In this document: positions 1 through 9,220 of the stretch, one piece after another
Layout: each line of letters starts with the position of its first letter
Position numbering within the stretch: the first letter of the stretch is position 1
NCBI GenBank assembly: GCA_032622095.1
Contig: CP136064.1
Coordinates: 253,710,484 to 253,774,483 of the forward strand
Origin: Siphonodentalium dalli
Taxonomy: Eukaryota > Mollusca > Scaphopoda > Gadilida > Siphonodentaliidae
Direction: 5' to 3'
DNA length: 64,000 bases
Position numbers and translations under genes: made by a program
The notes under the pieces: model-generated
The model's input: only the letters and a program-made list of their open reading frames with translations
What the model was told of the DNA's origin: nothing
Database searches by the model: none

Positions 1-1617
1 AGCTGTTGGACTAATCCATACACACCACCCGGTCGCCCCATCATCAGCGACGTGGCTTCGGAGTCGTACCACATTTCGGAGTTTATTGATTTCTATTTGA
101 AACCAATTGCTACCCGCCATCCGAGCTATCTAAAAGACACGGAGGACTTCCTCATTAAATTGTCGAAAATTGAAGTTCCATCTTCTGCTTACCTAATTAG
201 TCTCGACGTGGAATCTATGTATACAAATATTGGAATCGATGCCGGATTAAAGTCAATTAAGAATGCATTTGATTTCCACCATGATCCTCATAGACCTGGA
301 GATGAACTACTTCAATTATTAGAACTTTCTCTTAAAGGGAATGACTTTGAATTTAATGGACGATATTATTTACAGGTCTCCGGCTGCAGTATGGGCAAGA
401 AGTTTAGTCCTAATTTTGCCTCAATTTTTGTTGCAGAGTGGGAGAAAGGCGCCCTGGCCAAATCTGATAAACAACCATTAGCCTATTATAGATTCTTGGA
501 CGACATATTTATCATTTGGACTCATGGTCTGGATGAGTTTAGGGTGTTCTTGGACATCTTGAACAGTCATGACGAATCAATCAAACTCAAAGAATCAATA
601 TCGCAAACCAGCATTGATTTCCTTGATTTAACAATATTTAAGGGCCCACAATTTACATCATGCAACATTTTAGATACAAAACTTTTTACGAAACCAACGG
701 ATTCTCACCAGCTACTTCATCGTAAATCTTTCCATCCGCCAAAACTTTTCAATGGATTGATTAAATCTCAAATCATTCGATATCACCGGAACTGCACGAA
801 CAGAAGCGACCTAAATCAAGCTTGTTCAGTGCTTTTCCAGGCTTTACGACCGCGCGGCTACTCTAGTAGATTACTGCGCCAAGTAAAGTCCGAAACTCTC
901 AGAGAATTGAACTCGTCACGCCATGACCCAACATCGACTGAACCAACAAGGATACGGCACAACCGGCCGGTGTTGGGTAATGGTTCAGCCTCATTTTGTC
1001 ACAAAAAACGATGTTACATCAATACAATAGGATATATCAATACTAGTAACACTTTCACCAGCGAACAAACACGCATATCGTATCAAATGCATAGCGAACT
1101 TAATTGTGATTCTAAAAATGTAATTTACTTAATCACATGCAAAAGATGCCGTATACAATATGTTGGACAAACAAAAACCTCTCTCAAAGTTAGAATGTCT
1201 AATCATCTTTCCAGTGTTCGCAAAAAACTCGACATGCAAATTTCCGATCATTTCAACTCATCTAATCATGACATTAAATCCCATTTCAGCTTTCAGCCAA
1301 TAGAACAGACACCAATTCTAGCCGACGAAGACCAAACCGATTCAATACGCCTAGAACGCGAAAATCATTGGATGGGCGTACTTAAAACATATCTTCCGTT
1401 CGGACTTAACATTGACTACAAAGGTGTTTCTCGAAATTTCTTGTGCTTTCCTCTGATCTACAATCGTAGAAATGTTGAAATCGCAAACATTTTCAGAAAA
1501 AACTTTGCATTATTAAACACTAAATTGACCGAGCCTCTCGACAAACGGGTTATTATTGCCTACAAGAAAAATCCCAGTTTGAGAGATATGCTCGTTCGAT
1601 CTAGACTCAGACCTTGA
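1..1617 (+). CDS. Penelope-like ORF2, 3' part (RT + GIY-YIG endonuclease), partial
   Basis: The frame is open from base 1 to the TGA at 1615-1617. No real start is present: the first ATG is internal and the beginning is off the window. The visible part runs from the RPIISD motif just before RT motif A, through motif A (LDVESMYTNI), motif B (GCSMGKKFSP), motif C (FLDDIF) and motif D (FLDLTIF), to the C-terminal GIY-YIG endonuclease (VIYLI, CKRC, YVGQT). It reads the same as the corresponding part of the downstream copy, so it is not decayed. In this family the RT primes on a nick made by the endonuclease at the target site. Confidence 0.9.
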   Translation, partial: SCWTNPYTPPGRPIISDVASESYHISEFIDFYLKPIATRHPSYLKDTEDFLIKLSKIEVPSSAYLISLDVESMYTNIGIDAGLKSIKNAFDFHHDPHRPGDELLQLLELSLKGNDFEFNGRYYLQVSGCSMGKKFSPNFASIFVAEWEKGALAKSDKQPLAYYRFLDDIFIIWTHGLDEFRVFLDILNSHDESIKLKESISQTSIDFLDLTIFKGPQFTSCNILDTKLFTKPTDSHQLLHRKSFHPPKLFNGLIKSQIIRYHRNCTNRSDLNQACSVLFQALRPRGYSSRLLRQVKSETLRELNSSRHDPTSTEPTRIRHNRPVLGNGSASFCHKKRCYINTIGYINTSNTFTSEQTRISYQMHSELNCDSKNVIYLITCKRCRIQYVGQTKTSLKVRMSNHLSSVRKKLDMQISDHFNSSNHDIKSHFSFQPIEQTPILADEDQTDSIRLERENHWMGVLKTYLPFGLNIDYKGVSRNFLCFPLIYNRRNVEIANIFRKNFALLNTKLTEPLDKRVIIAYKKNPSLRDMLVRSRLRP

Positions 1618-1690
1618 TTAACACGCAGTTCAATTAGCTTTTAGCTTATGTCAACACCATTATCCTTAGTTTGTGCTCAACACAATATTT

Positions 1691-1866
1691 TATGTCAATT
1701 TCCGACACAACCCAAGCAAATTTAGCTAGTTCCATCTTTGAATGGCAACAATGCTCAACAAATTATTCAATGTCAATTTCCGACACAACCTAACAAAATT
1801 GATGTCAATTTCTGACACAACCTAACAAAATTTATGTCAATTTCCGACACAACCTAACAAAATTTA
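1691..1866 (+). repeat. Short tandem repeat in the Penelope 3' UTR
   Basis: About four diverged copies of a unit containing TGTCAATTTCCGACACAACC followed by TAACAAAATT or a variant. The same block recurs in copy B at about 6304-6478. It lies between the ORF2 stop and the (TA)n end of the element, so it is part of the element's 3' UTR and not a separate satellite. Confidence 0.7.
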
Positions 1867-2237
1867 GCTAGTTCCATAGAAATAATTACATAAGAAATCG
1901 GATTCCGACCTGTGCCCGCGCTCTCCACACTTTCAAAATATATATATCGCCTGTGCCAGGGATATCTTTTATTTCTATTTACTTAACACATATGTATTAC
2001 TGTCTAATTGCGTACTGTCACTAGGATTTGGATTAGGGGCTTCCGGAAGCCATTACACAACCCATTAAGAACGCGCGATCTTAAATAAACACGGGCGTCG
2101 TGACGGCGCCAAACATTTTGTATGCATTGTTTCACTGTTTGTTTTAAACAGGAACATAGCTGTTGACACGTCTCTCGAAACCCTGGAGCACAATGGGAGC
2201 TTATCTCACACGGGTATATAAGATCCATGGAAAAACC

Positions 2238-2294
2238 TCAACATTCGAACCTAGCTTGCTTCCTGAAGAAGGTAATTCTACCGAAACGTTGAGG
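2238..2294 (+). ncRNA. Hammerhead-ribozyme-like motif in the Penelope 5' UTR
   Basis: CTGAAGA at 2263-2269 fits the hammerhead core CUGANGA. It is followed by a four-pair stem II (GGTA 2271-2274 with TACC 2279-2282), then GAAA at 2283-2286. CCTCAAC (2237-2243) pairs with GTTGAGG (2288-2294) and would form stem III, as in a type III fold. Known: Penelope-like elements carry hammerhead motifs in their terminal regions. Imperfections: an extra A between the core and stem II, an A-C mismatch next to the 15.1-16.1 pair, and a poorly formed stem I. Activity is therefore uncertain. Confidence 0.4.
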
Positions 2295-2415
2295 CAACTT
2301 GACAGTGCGCTCCTAAGTACTTTTTTATTTTATATCTTCGCGTTCCGTTCTTTGTGTATTATATGTTACTAATCATTACCTTTATTCACAGCCAAAATTC
2401 AAGTCCTGGATCAAA

Positions 2416-3867
2416 ATGACTCAACCAAAACAACATAAACGTGGAAAAACTAACCGCCCAGAGCGGCAAAAAGACCAGGCTTATTTAGACCATTCAAATC
2501 TAGTAAAGTTGCTATACAAAATTCTACAACTTTGGCACCATATTAATTTTTTACAGGACCGTTTGGAGAAGAAGGTCCTTCCGAAAGGCTTTTCGGCCAT
2601 CGTTGAGTCAGGGCGAAAGAAGACATTCCGACCAGTGCTCCCCTGTGAGGATGTCTTCAATTCGCTTAAAGCGGACGCTTTTCAGTGGGGTTTAAACTCC
2701 ATGAAAACTTTGGTAAATTATTATCGGAAAACGGAATCAGAAATTGAAGTCAAGGTTCTTTCGGCTCTTTCTTCTAAAACCCTTGACTTCGACCGAGCAC
2801 GTGACACGGCATTAAAATGGGGACTGAAGAATTTTGGCACCAAATTAACCAATGAGACAAAATCAAAGTTCTTGAGCATCTGTGGTAATCTTCAGTCCTC
2901 GATAGGTACACGAGTTGGCGTCCAAACTCATACAAACAAACGTGGTCGGTCACCCTCCCCTCCCCCACTAATCGCTCGCCAGCTTCAATTTCAGGATAGT
3001 CCAGGCAGGGATCAGACAACGTCGTCGTCTGTGAGATCCACACCAAAACGCGTCAAAGCCACACCACAGCCACAGAGACCTGCACCAAAACCACGGACGT
3101 CACGCATATCCACTCCACCAAATACATCACTTCAAAATTCACCAGCCAAGAAAACAACACCACCAAAGCACATCTCTTCCAGCCCTCCTTCGCCTGTTGG
3201 TTCCATTGCTTCGATGACATCGCCAGCGATTTCAACATCATCACCATCGTATGCCGAGGTATTATCAACATCACCTAAGGTATCCAAATTTTATAAATTT
3301 CGTCAACCTGGCCCTAAGAAGGATTGGTCCTTCCCTAAACAGATAAAAAACCCTGTTGTTATTTTAGGCTCTTCTAATGTGTCCCGGATCGATGTCGATC
3401 CTCCCAAAAATGTTTGTATTGCTTCTTACCCAGGTGGCAATTTAGGTCATTTCTGCAACATGGCCCACAAACTGAAATCGAAGCCAGAAAAGACACCTCG
3501 ACACGTCATCATCAACATTGGCATCAACAACCGAGAGGACTGGAAGACAGACAACGACAAAGGCAAAACAGCAGGCACCACAGCTAAAAGCAGGGTAACT
3601 AACATGGTTAGTAATTTCCGAAAAGTTTTTCCTAATGCGACACTTCATTTTCAGGAAATAAATATCTCATTCAGTTTAGATTCTAGGGACCAGGATGTTC
3701 TGCGTGCCATTAACAGCCAAGCTCGTCAGACACAGAACCTCAAGGTCATACAGGCAATACCCCCCCGCGACTTTCACGTGGAGAATGACAACATCCACTG
3801 GACATCACAGACGGCGGCGAAAATCTACCAAGGCTGGACCAACATCTTTAAAGGTCATTTAAACTAA
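2416..3867 (+). CDS. Penelope-like ORF1 protein with SGNH-hydrolase-like domain
   Basis: 483 aa from an ATG at 2416. Residues 1-180 form a basic, helix-rich region of unknown fold. Residues about 180-300 are rich in Ser, Pro, Thr and Lys, like a disordered linker. Residues about 313-475 look like an SGNH/GDSL hydrolase: VVILGSSN (block I, Ser around 319-320), a glycine block ASYPGGN, NIGINNR (block III, 367-373) and DNIH (block V, the DxxH pair, D458 and H461). The Ser, Asp and His positions of the triad are all present. Esterase-like ORF1 domains are known from CR1/L2 retrotransposons; I do not know of one described as typical of Penelope-like elements. The reading frame ends AAC-TAA directly after a slippery heptamer. 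The catalytic activity and its substrate are unknown. Confidence 0.8.
   Translation: MTQPKQHKRGKTNRPERQKDQAYLDHSNLVKLLYKILQLWHHINFLQDRLEKKVLPKGFSAIVESGRKKTFRPVLPCEDVFNSLKADAFQWGLNSMKTLVNYYRKTESEIEVKVLSALSSKTLDFDRARDTALKWGLKNFGTKLTNETKSKFLSICGNLQSSIGTRVGVQTHTNKRGRSPSPPPLIARQLQFQDSPGRDQTTSSSVRSTPKRVKATPQPQRPAPKPRTSRISTPPNTSLQNSPAKKTTPPKHISSSPPSPVGSIASMTSPAISTSSPSYAEVLSTSPKVSKFYKFRQPGPKKDWSFPKQIKNPVVILGSSNVSRIDVDPPKNVCIASYPGGNLGHFCNMAHKLKSKPEKTPRHVIINIGINNREDWKTDNDKGKTAGTTAKSRVTNMVSNFRKVFPNATLHFQEINISFSLDSRDQDVLRAINSQARQTQNLKVIQAIPPRDFHVENDNIHWTSQTAAKIYQGWTNIFKGHLN
3858..3864 (+). promoter_or_regulatory. Putative -1 ribosomal frameshift site (U UUA AAC)
   Basis: T TTA AAC at 3858-3864 is in the correct register: ORF1 codons are CAT-TTA-AAC-TAA. 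It is a canonical -1 slippery heptamer. A -1 slip after AAC continues with CTA ATT CCT CAG in the frame of ORF2, which is open from 3852 to 6230. I see only weak candidate stimulators downstream (GCAT/ATGC near 3880; a 5-6 bp hairpin at 3905-3918, rather far away), so a pseudoknot still has to be shown by folding. Confidence 0.6.
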
Positions 3868-6230
3868 TTCCTCAGAAGGGCATCAGCCATGCGGAAAGAG
3901 TCGGTCTCGGCACCGAGATAGTCAATCTTGTACCCGACCTTTCCCTGAGCGCTGGCGAGAAATCAATACTTAGGTATGGTCTAACCTTTGTTCCTACCCC
4001 ACCCGATCTCAAAGAAACACCACATGTTGTTGAGACGGAGGATGGAACATTGGTTTTACCAGACTCTATGTATGCCATGGAAATGAACGGCGGTCCAGCA
4101 AGCATGCAATTTAGGGAAGTAACAGCTATGGCTGATTTCTTTCGCAATTCGACAGGTTTAAAAGATCAATTTAAAGAACCTTCGATATGGACCCCCTCTG
4201 ATCGCCAGATTGACCACTCCATTCCCGAGGTCGCTGGCTTAGTCAAAACCGACATCACAAATTTACCAAAATTTCACAACGAGGATAACCTCACTAAAGT
4301 TGAAAGAACTGCACTAAAAACTCTTCGCAGCAATAAAAACATTGTAATCAAACCTTGTGACAAAGGCAGCTCGCTCGTCATCATGTCTAAAGAAAATTAC
4401 ATTCTAGAAGCGACGCGCCAATTAAGCAACACTAAATATTACAAACCATTGGATGGGCCAATTTGGAAATCCAATGTTTTAAAATTCAATCTCATTCTCA
4501 AAAGCTTGCTGGACCAGGACGTTTTAAAGAAAAAACATGTTCAGTATCTAATTGCAAAACCTGAATCCAATAATAGGACATTTTATTTGCTACCTAAAAT
4601 ACACAAACCTTTGAGCTGTTGGACTAATCCATACACACCACCCGGTCGCCCCATCATCAGCGACGTGGCTTCGGAGTCGTACCACATTTCGGAGTTTATT
4701 GATTTCTATTTGAAACCAATTGCTACCCGCCATCCGAGCTATCTAAAAGACACGGAGGACTTCCTCATTAAATTGTCGAAAATTGAAGTTCCATCTTCTG
4801 CTTACCTAATTAGTCTCGACGTGGAATCTATGTATACAAATATTGGAATCGATGCCGGATTAAAGTCAATTAAGAATGCATTTGATTTCCACCATGATCC
4901 TCATAGACCTGGAGATGAACTACTTCAATTATTAGAACTTTCTCTTAAAGGGAATGACTTTGAATTTAATGGACGATATTATTTACAGGTCTCCGGCTGC
5001 AGTATGGGCAAGAAGTTTAGTCCTAATTTTGCCTCAATTTTTGTTGCAGAGTGGGAGAAAGGCGCCCTGGCCAAATCTGATAAACAACCATTAGCCTATT
5101 ATAGATTCTTGGACGACATATTTATCATTTGGACTCATGGTCTGGATGAGTTTAGGGTGTTCTTGGACATCTTGAACAGTCATGACGAATCAATCAAACT
5201 CAAAGAATCAATATCGCAAACCAGCATTGATTTCCTTGATTTAACAATATTTAAGGGCCCACAATTTACATCATGCAACATTTTAGATACAAAACTTTTT
5301 ACGAAACCAACGGATTCTCACCAGCTACTTCATCGTAAATCTTTCCATCCGCCAAAACTTTTCAATGGATTGATTAAATCTCAAATCATTCGATATCACC
5401 GGAACTGCACGAACAGAAGCGACCTAAATCAAGCTTGTTCAGTGCTTTTCCAGGCTTTACGACCGCGCGGCTACTCTAGTAGATTACTGCGCCAAGTAAA
5501 GTCCGAAACTCTCAGAGAATTGAACTCGTCACGCCATGACCCAACATCGACTGAACCAACAAGGATACGGCACAACCGGCCGGTGTTGGGTAATGGTTCA
5601 GCCTCATTTTGTCACAAAAAACGATGTTACATCAATACAATAGGATATATCAATACTAGTAACACTTTCACCAGCGAACAAACACGCATATCGTATCAAA
5701 TGCATAGCGAACTTAATTGTGATTCTAAAAATGTAATTTACTTAATCACATGCAAAAGATGCCGTATACAATATGTTGGACAAACAAAAACCTCTCTCAA
5801 AGTTAGAATGTCTAATCATCTTTCCAGTGTTCGCAAAAAACTCGACATGCAAATTTCCGATCATTTCAACTCATCTAATCATGACATTAAATCCCATTTC
5901 AGCTTTCAGCCAATAGAACAGACACCAATTCTAGCCGACGAAGACCAAACCGATTCAATACGCCTAGAACGCGAAAATCATTGGATGGGCGTACTTAAAA
6001 CATATCTTCCGTTCGGACTTAACATTGACTACAAAGGTGTTTCTCGAAATTTCTTGTGCTTTCCTCTGATCTACAATCGTAGAAATGTTGAAATCGCAAA
6101 CATTTTCAGAAAAAACTTTGCATTATTAAACACTAAATTGACCGAGCCTCTCGACAAACGGGTTATTATTGCCTACAAGAAAAATCCCAGTTTGAGAGAT
6201 ATGCTCGTTCGATCTAGACTCAGACCTTGA
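3864..6230 (+). CDS. Penelope-like ORF2: reverse transcriptase + GIY-YIG endonuclease
   Basis: The frame is open from 3852, but the first in-frame ATG is at 4068. The stretch upstream of that ATG reads LSAGEKSILRYGLTFVPTP, which looks like the conserved N-terminal motif of these enzymes. So translation probably enters earlier, most simply by a -1 shift from ORF1 at 3858-3864 (788 codons after the shift). RT motifs in order: DKGSSLVIM, LPKIHKP with RPIISD, motif A Asp at 4818-4820, motif B GCSMGKKFSP, motif C Asp-Asp at 5112-5117, motif D FLDLTIF. The C-terminal GIY-YIG nuclease (VIYLI near 5731, YVGQT near 5772, downstream Arg) is preceded by a Cys-rich segment. The frame is uninterrupted. 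Role: nicks the target and reverse-transcribes the element's RNA. Confidence 0.92.
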   Translation, partial: LIPQKGISHAERVGLGTEIVNLVPDLSLSAGEKSILRYGLTFVPTPPDLKETPHVVETEDGTLVLPDSMYAMEMNGGPASMQFREVTAMADFFRNSTGLKDQFKEPSIWTPSDRQIDHSIPEVAGLVKTDITNLPKFHNEDNLTKVERTALKTLRSNKNIVIKPCDKGSSLVIMSKENYILEATRQLSNTKYYKPLDGPIWKSNVLKFNLILKSLLDQDVLKKKHVQYLIAKPESNNRTFYLLPKIHKPLSCWTNPYTPPGRPIISDVASESYHISEFIDFYLKPIATRHPSYLKDTEDFLIKLSKIEVPSSAYLISLDVESMYTNIGIDAGLKSIKNAFDFHHDPHRPGDELLQLLELSLKGNDFEFNGRYYLQVSGCSMGKKFSPNFASIFVAEWEKGALAKSDKQPLAYYRFLDDIFIIWTHGLDEFRVFLDILNSHDESIKLKESISQTSIDFLDLTIFKGPQFTSCNILDTKLFTKPTDSHQLLHRKSFHPPKLFNGLIKSQIIRYHRNCTNRSDLNQACSVLFQALRPRGYSSRLLRQVKSETLRELNSSRHDPTSTEPTRIRHNRPVLGNGSASFCHKKRCYINTIGYINTSNTFTSEQTRISYQMHSELNCDSKNVIYLITCKRCRIQYVGQTKTSLKVRMSNHLSSVRKKLDMQISDHFNSSNHDIKSHFSFQPIEQTPILADEDQTDSIRLERENHWMGVLKTYLPFGLNIDYKGVSRNFLCFPLIYNRRNVEIANIFRKNFALLNTKLTEPLDKRVIIAYKKNPSLRDMLVRSRLRP

Positions 6231-6574
6231 TTAACACGCAGTTCAATTAGCTTTTAGCTTATGTCAACACCATTATCCTTAGTTTGTGCTCAACACAATA
6301 TTTTATGTCAATTTCCGACACAACCCAAGCAAATTTAGCTAGTTCCATCTTTGAATGGCAACAATGCTCAACAAATTATTCAATGTCAATTTCCGACACA
6401 ACCTAACAAAATTGATGTCAATTTCTGACACAACCTAACAAAATTTATGTCAATTTCCGACACAACCTAACAAAATTTAGCTAGTTCCATAGAAATAATT
6501 ACATAAGAAATCGGATTCCGACCTGTGCCCGCGCTCTCCACACTTTCAAAATATATATATATATATATATATAT

Positions 6575-7218
6575 TCAAATGGTTATTACGATATCGGGTC
6601 ACAAAAGTCTCAAAAGCAATGTTAAAGCATGCAATCTCGAGCTGGAACACCCCCTACTGCATGTGGCTGAAGTTGTTACTGTCAGCATGTCACCCCATTT
6701 CGTTCAGTTGGGTACCAATGTTCATTTCGGTACCTAACTTTTATAAATATGTGCATTTGGGTTGCCAGCTTTTTACGCCACAAAGTGGTGTAAGTTGTCT
6801 TTCAGTTTTTGATAATCTGTGGAGCAGTGAGCGAATACATTGGGGAGAATAGGTTTTTGTACCTTGCTCAATCTTACCGATAGAATCACGTAAATGCTGA
6901 AATTGTAAAGTTAACGCCACCGTAAATAATATGTTCTTGAAAATATAACTCAAACATACCGATAGTCAGGACAGGCTGAAATTGTAAATTTAAAGTCACC
7001 GGTCTAATAATATGTTCTTGAAAATATAAATAATCTGATAGCCTGAAAATAATGTATAACCCATTGGGAACCCCTGGTGTAGTGAAGTGAATTATGGGTA
7101 ATTTTAATGGAGCGCGCATGTCTGTTCTGTTGGAGACTTGGATTAACCGCCATCTTTTATTTTCTGGTCATCAAGTCAAAATTGTATCGTATACACAATG
7201 TGTTTGTACCGATGGATG
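6575..7218. other. Intergenic, repeat debris, no gene seen
   Basis: No supportable coding region. Around 6690-6780 there is a diverged relative of the GGGTACC-containing repeat that forms the foldback at 40059-40527. At 6890-7035 two similar segments of about 110 bp sit in tandem (CTGAAATTGTAAA and AATATGTTCTTGAAAATATAA occur twice). Confidence 0.5.
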
Positions 7219-7296
7219 TATCGCGACTCGACTCGTTTTCGTGGTCATATAGGTCCTATATAACCTATGATCACGAAAACGAGCAAAGTCGCGATA
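7219..7296. repeat. Short near-perfect inverted repeat
   Basis: TATCGCGACT at the left end and AGTCGCGATA at the right end begin arms of about 36 bp that include CTCGTTTTCGTG and its complement CACGAAAACGAG, with a very small loop. It could be a tiny foldback element or a cruciform-prone site. Confidence 0.7.
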
Positions 7297-8656
7297 TCTG
7301 ATAGAATTCCAGGAATTGTACATTCACTTCCAATAGTATAGATTCACTGCAATCTGCCGCGGAAATCCCAAAATAAGTAGGCTACTCTCATTTTCAATAG
7401 GATTTTCCACTTTCACTTTTCACTTTTACCACGCAAAGCGACCTTAGTTGACACATATATATGGCACACTGGCTGAGTCCATGACAAATAGTTTATGTAA
7501 AATGCTTCTTTTGTTTAATTAAAGCTCACCTCGTTAAAACGCATGTGAATCGTATTTGTTTACAATTGCATTGGGTGCGACGATTTGCAGTAGGTCCCGA
7601 TTTGTGGAGGTCACTTTGCGGAAGTCCCCTAATTCGCGGAAGTCCCCTAAAATGGGCGGTATATGTAGATTTTAATGAGGGAACGGGTGCGTATATGTCA
7701 ATTGATACTTATATCAAACAAATAACGACACGATCATCATAATAGACGTCTGTTCTATCAATTATATAGGCGCCGAGTTCACTTTGTGCAAATCAAACGG
7801 CGATAAATATTCTCGTGTGCCAGAAGGACTCATTAAAGTTGTGAATAAGATGAATATTTATTAGATGTTATTTAACAAGACATATTAGTTAGCGCTTATA
7901 TTAGCGCTAACTAATGAATAATATTTTATATTATAATTATATTATAATTTATATTTATGGCTAATAATATGATCTTGGTGGAGTTACCATTTCTGACTAT
8001 GGTTTTCTTGTCTCATATAGAACGTGATTTAATTAGAGATTGCCGTCAGTTGAAAATAATAGAGGAGAAGAATAGCAGACATGGATACCCAACTGAACGA
8101 AACCGGCTGACTGACCATTTCAGTCCTATATTATATGGCTTCTATGATTTATTTTTTCAGAGAGAATTATTTCCTGCTAACATCGACGATATCTGCTAGA
8201 CCTAGTCTGGAATTTCCGACACCGACATTCCCAGTATAACAGGTTGTGATATGAAGGCTGGACTGAAGGCAGCGCGTATAGCAATATAGCTTATGATGCA
8301 AACTTTGTGCGGAGAGTTTCCACTGAAATTCGTGTGTGCCATAGGAAAATCCGCCGACTCGTGCAAGAACAGGGATCTGAGTGTTAGAGGTGTATCTGAA
8401 TACTTTTGATACCGTCGTCTCAACATCACTATATATCCTGCTAATTAAAATCCAAGAAATAATGTTATCTCAGCAGTGACAACAGTAGAACCTTCTCTGG
8501 CCTGAGGAGATATAACAAAGTTTACTGGATAGTTATCATGTGAACATAGACTAGTGTGAGCCACTGCAAGGATGAATTTACATCTTTTAAATATGGCAAT
8601 TGTCACGAAATCTGCACATCAATGACTCGCTAGAATAGGATATTCATATACTTGTT
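7297..8656. other. Gene-poor region upstream of the cGAS-like gene
   Basis: No gene recognised. It contains a 30-bp palindrome at about 7886-7915 (TTAGTTAGCGC and its complement) in a very AT-rich stretch. The promoter of the gene starting at 8657 must lie here or further upstream, but I see no convincing core promoter element. Confidence 0.4.
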
Positions 8657-8765
8657 ATGGCATCCTCGCCGGATTTATCTCCACTTTATGACCAGATTCT
8701 TCTCGCTTCATATTACAGTAGGCTTGTAGCACGACACTCGTCTGCTCGTAATAAGGTGACTTTAG
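8657..8765 (+). CDS. cGAS-like / Mab-21 gene, coding exon 1
   Basis: ATG at 8657 in good initiation context (G at -3 and +4). It encodes 36 residues starting MASSPDLSPLYDQILLASYY plus one base of the next codon. The exon ends TTTAG before GTTACA at 8766. Joined to exon 2 at 9221 it reads through in phase as KVTL-V-GSSGGD, which places the hydrophobic strand and GS motif of the nucleotidyltransferase fold exactly where this family needs them. Reading into the intron meets a stop near 8836, so splicing is required. Inferred from frame and splice signals, not from transcripts. Confidence 0.7.
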
Positions 8766-9215
8766 GTTACACTGGTGTAAATACTATAGGCAGCTCCCCC
8801 TGCGGTTGCGGGAGGAGTATAGAGTTTCACAGTTAAAACACTCTGGGCTGTGATTGGTTGCATGAATTAAATGTAAACTGTTGACAAAAATTCAAGGAAT
8901 CATTCTCCCACAAACTTCATTTGCCAAGAGGCCCATTCATTAAAGGTGAAGTCTGTTGTGGCTGTTTAGAAATTTTAAGTGTGATTGAAAAAATGACAAT
9001 ATTTTTTTAGTGCGGAACTGACCCTAGTCATGAAAAAACGAAAATTTGAAGTGGATTCCCTGCTAGACGGTGTTGATTTTTTTATTGGGAAAGTTTCCAC
9101 AGATGTCAAGCTCACATAATCCGAAGGCAGTTTGAACAGTTTCCATTTGACCTCTGATGCAGATCAACAAACGTTAACATTGAAGCCTATGGGAAATATT
9201 TACACCAGTGTAACC
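8765..9215. mobile_element. TIR element forming the cGAS-like gene's intron (introner-like)
   Basis: A perfect 19-bp terminal inverted repeat: GGTTACACTGGTGTAAATA at 8765-8783 and its reverse complement at 9197-9215. The flanks are TTTA on the left and ATTA on the right, a 3-4 nt target duplication with at most one mismatch. The intron is 8766-9220: its 5' GT comes from the TIR and its 3' AG from the duplicated target plus the following G. There is no transposase inside, so the element is non-autonomous. Removing 8766-9220 leaves ACTTTAGTGGGGAGC, identical to the expected empty site. Confidence 0.75.
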
Positions 9216-9220
9216 ATTAG

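Larger units (their letters stand above)
1..1947 (+). mobile_element. Penelope-like element, copy A (5' part off the window)
   Basis: Bases 1-1947 match 4614-6560 with no difference that I could see, so this is the 3' part of the same element that lies complete just downstream. It contains the end of the RT/GIY-YIG reading frame and the 3' UTR, and runs to a short (TA)n tract. Copy B starts directly after it, a head-to-tail arrangement. Known family behaviour: Penelope-like elements often insert as tandem partial copies (pseudo-LTRs). How far copy A extends upstream cannot be seen. An assembly duplication is an alternative explanation for the identity. Confidence 0.9.
1948..6574 (+). mobile_element. 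Penelope-like element, copy B (full length)
   Basis: A unit of about 4.6 kb: 5' UTR (1948-2415), ORF1 (2416-3867), ORF2 (3864-6230, in the -1 frame) and a 3' UTR ending in (TA)n at about 6574. It abuts the identical 3' end of copy A. Both ORFs are intact and copies A and B agree over 1.95 kb, so the insertion is recent and the family may be active. The presence of a C-terminal GIY-YIG endonuclease places it among the endonuclease-bearing Penelope-like elements. The exact 5' boundary is inferred from the point where copy A's (TA)n ends. Confidence 0.88.

Noticed and set aside
4050-4052. TTG as the start codon of Penelope ORF2
   Set aside because: The frame is open to 3852 and a conserved family motif lies upstream of 4050; the frameshift model explains entry better.
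5730-5830. GIY-YIG segment as a separate host nuclease gene
   Set aside because: It is in frame with the reverse transcriptase and in the place where Penelope-like elements carry this domain.
8753-8757. Alternative donor AAG|GTGACT for the cGAS-like exon 1
   Set aside because: It leaves phase 0, which does not match the phase needed at 9221, whereas TTTAG|GTTACA at 8766 does.
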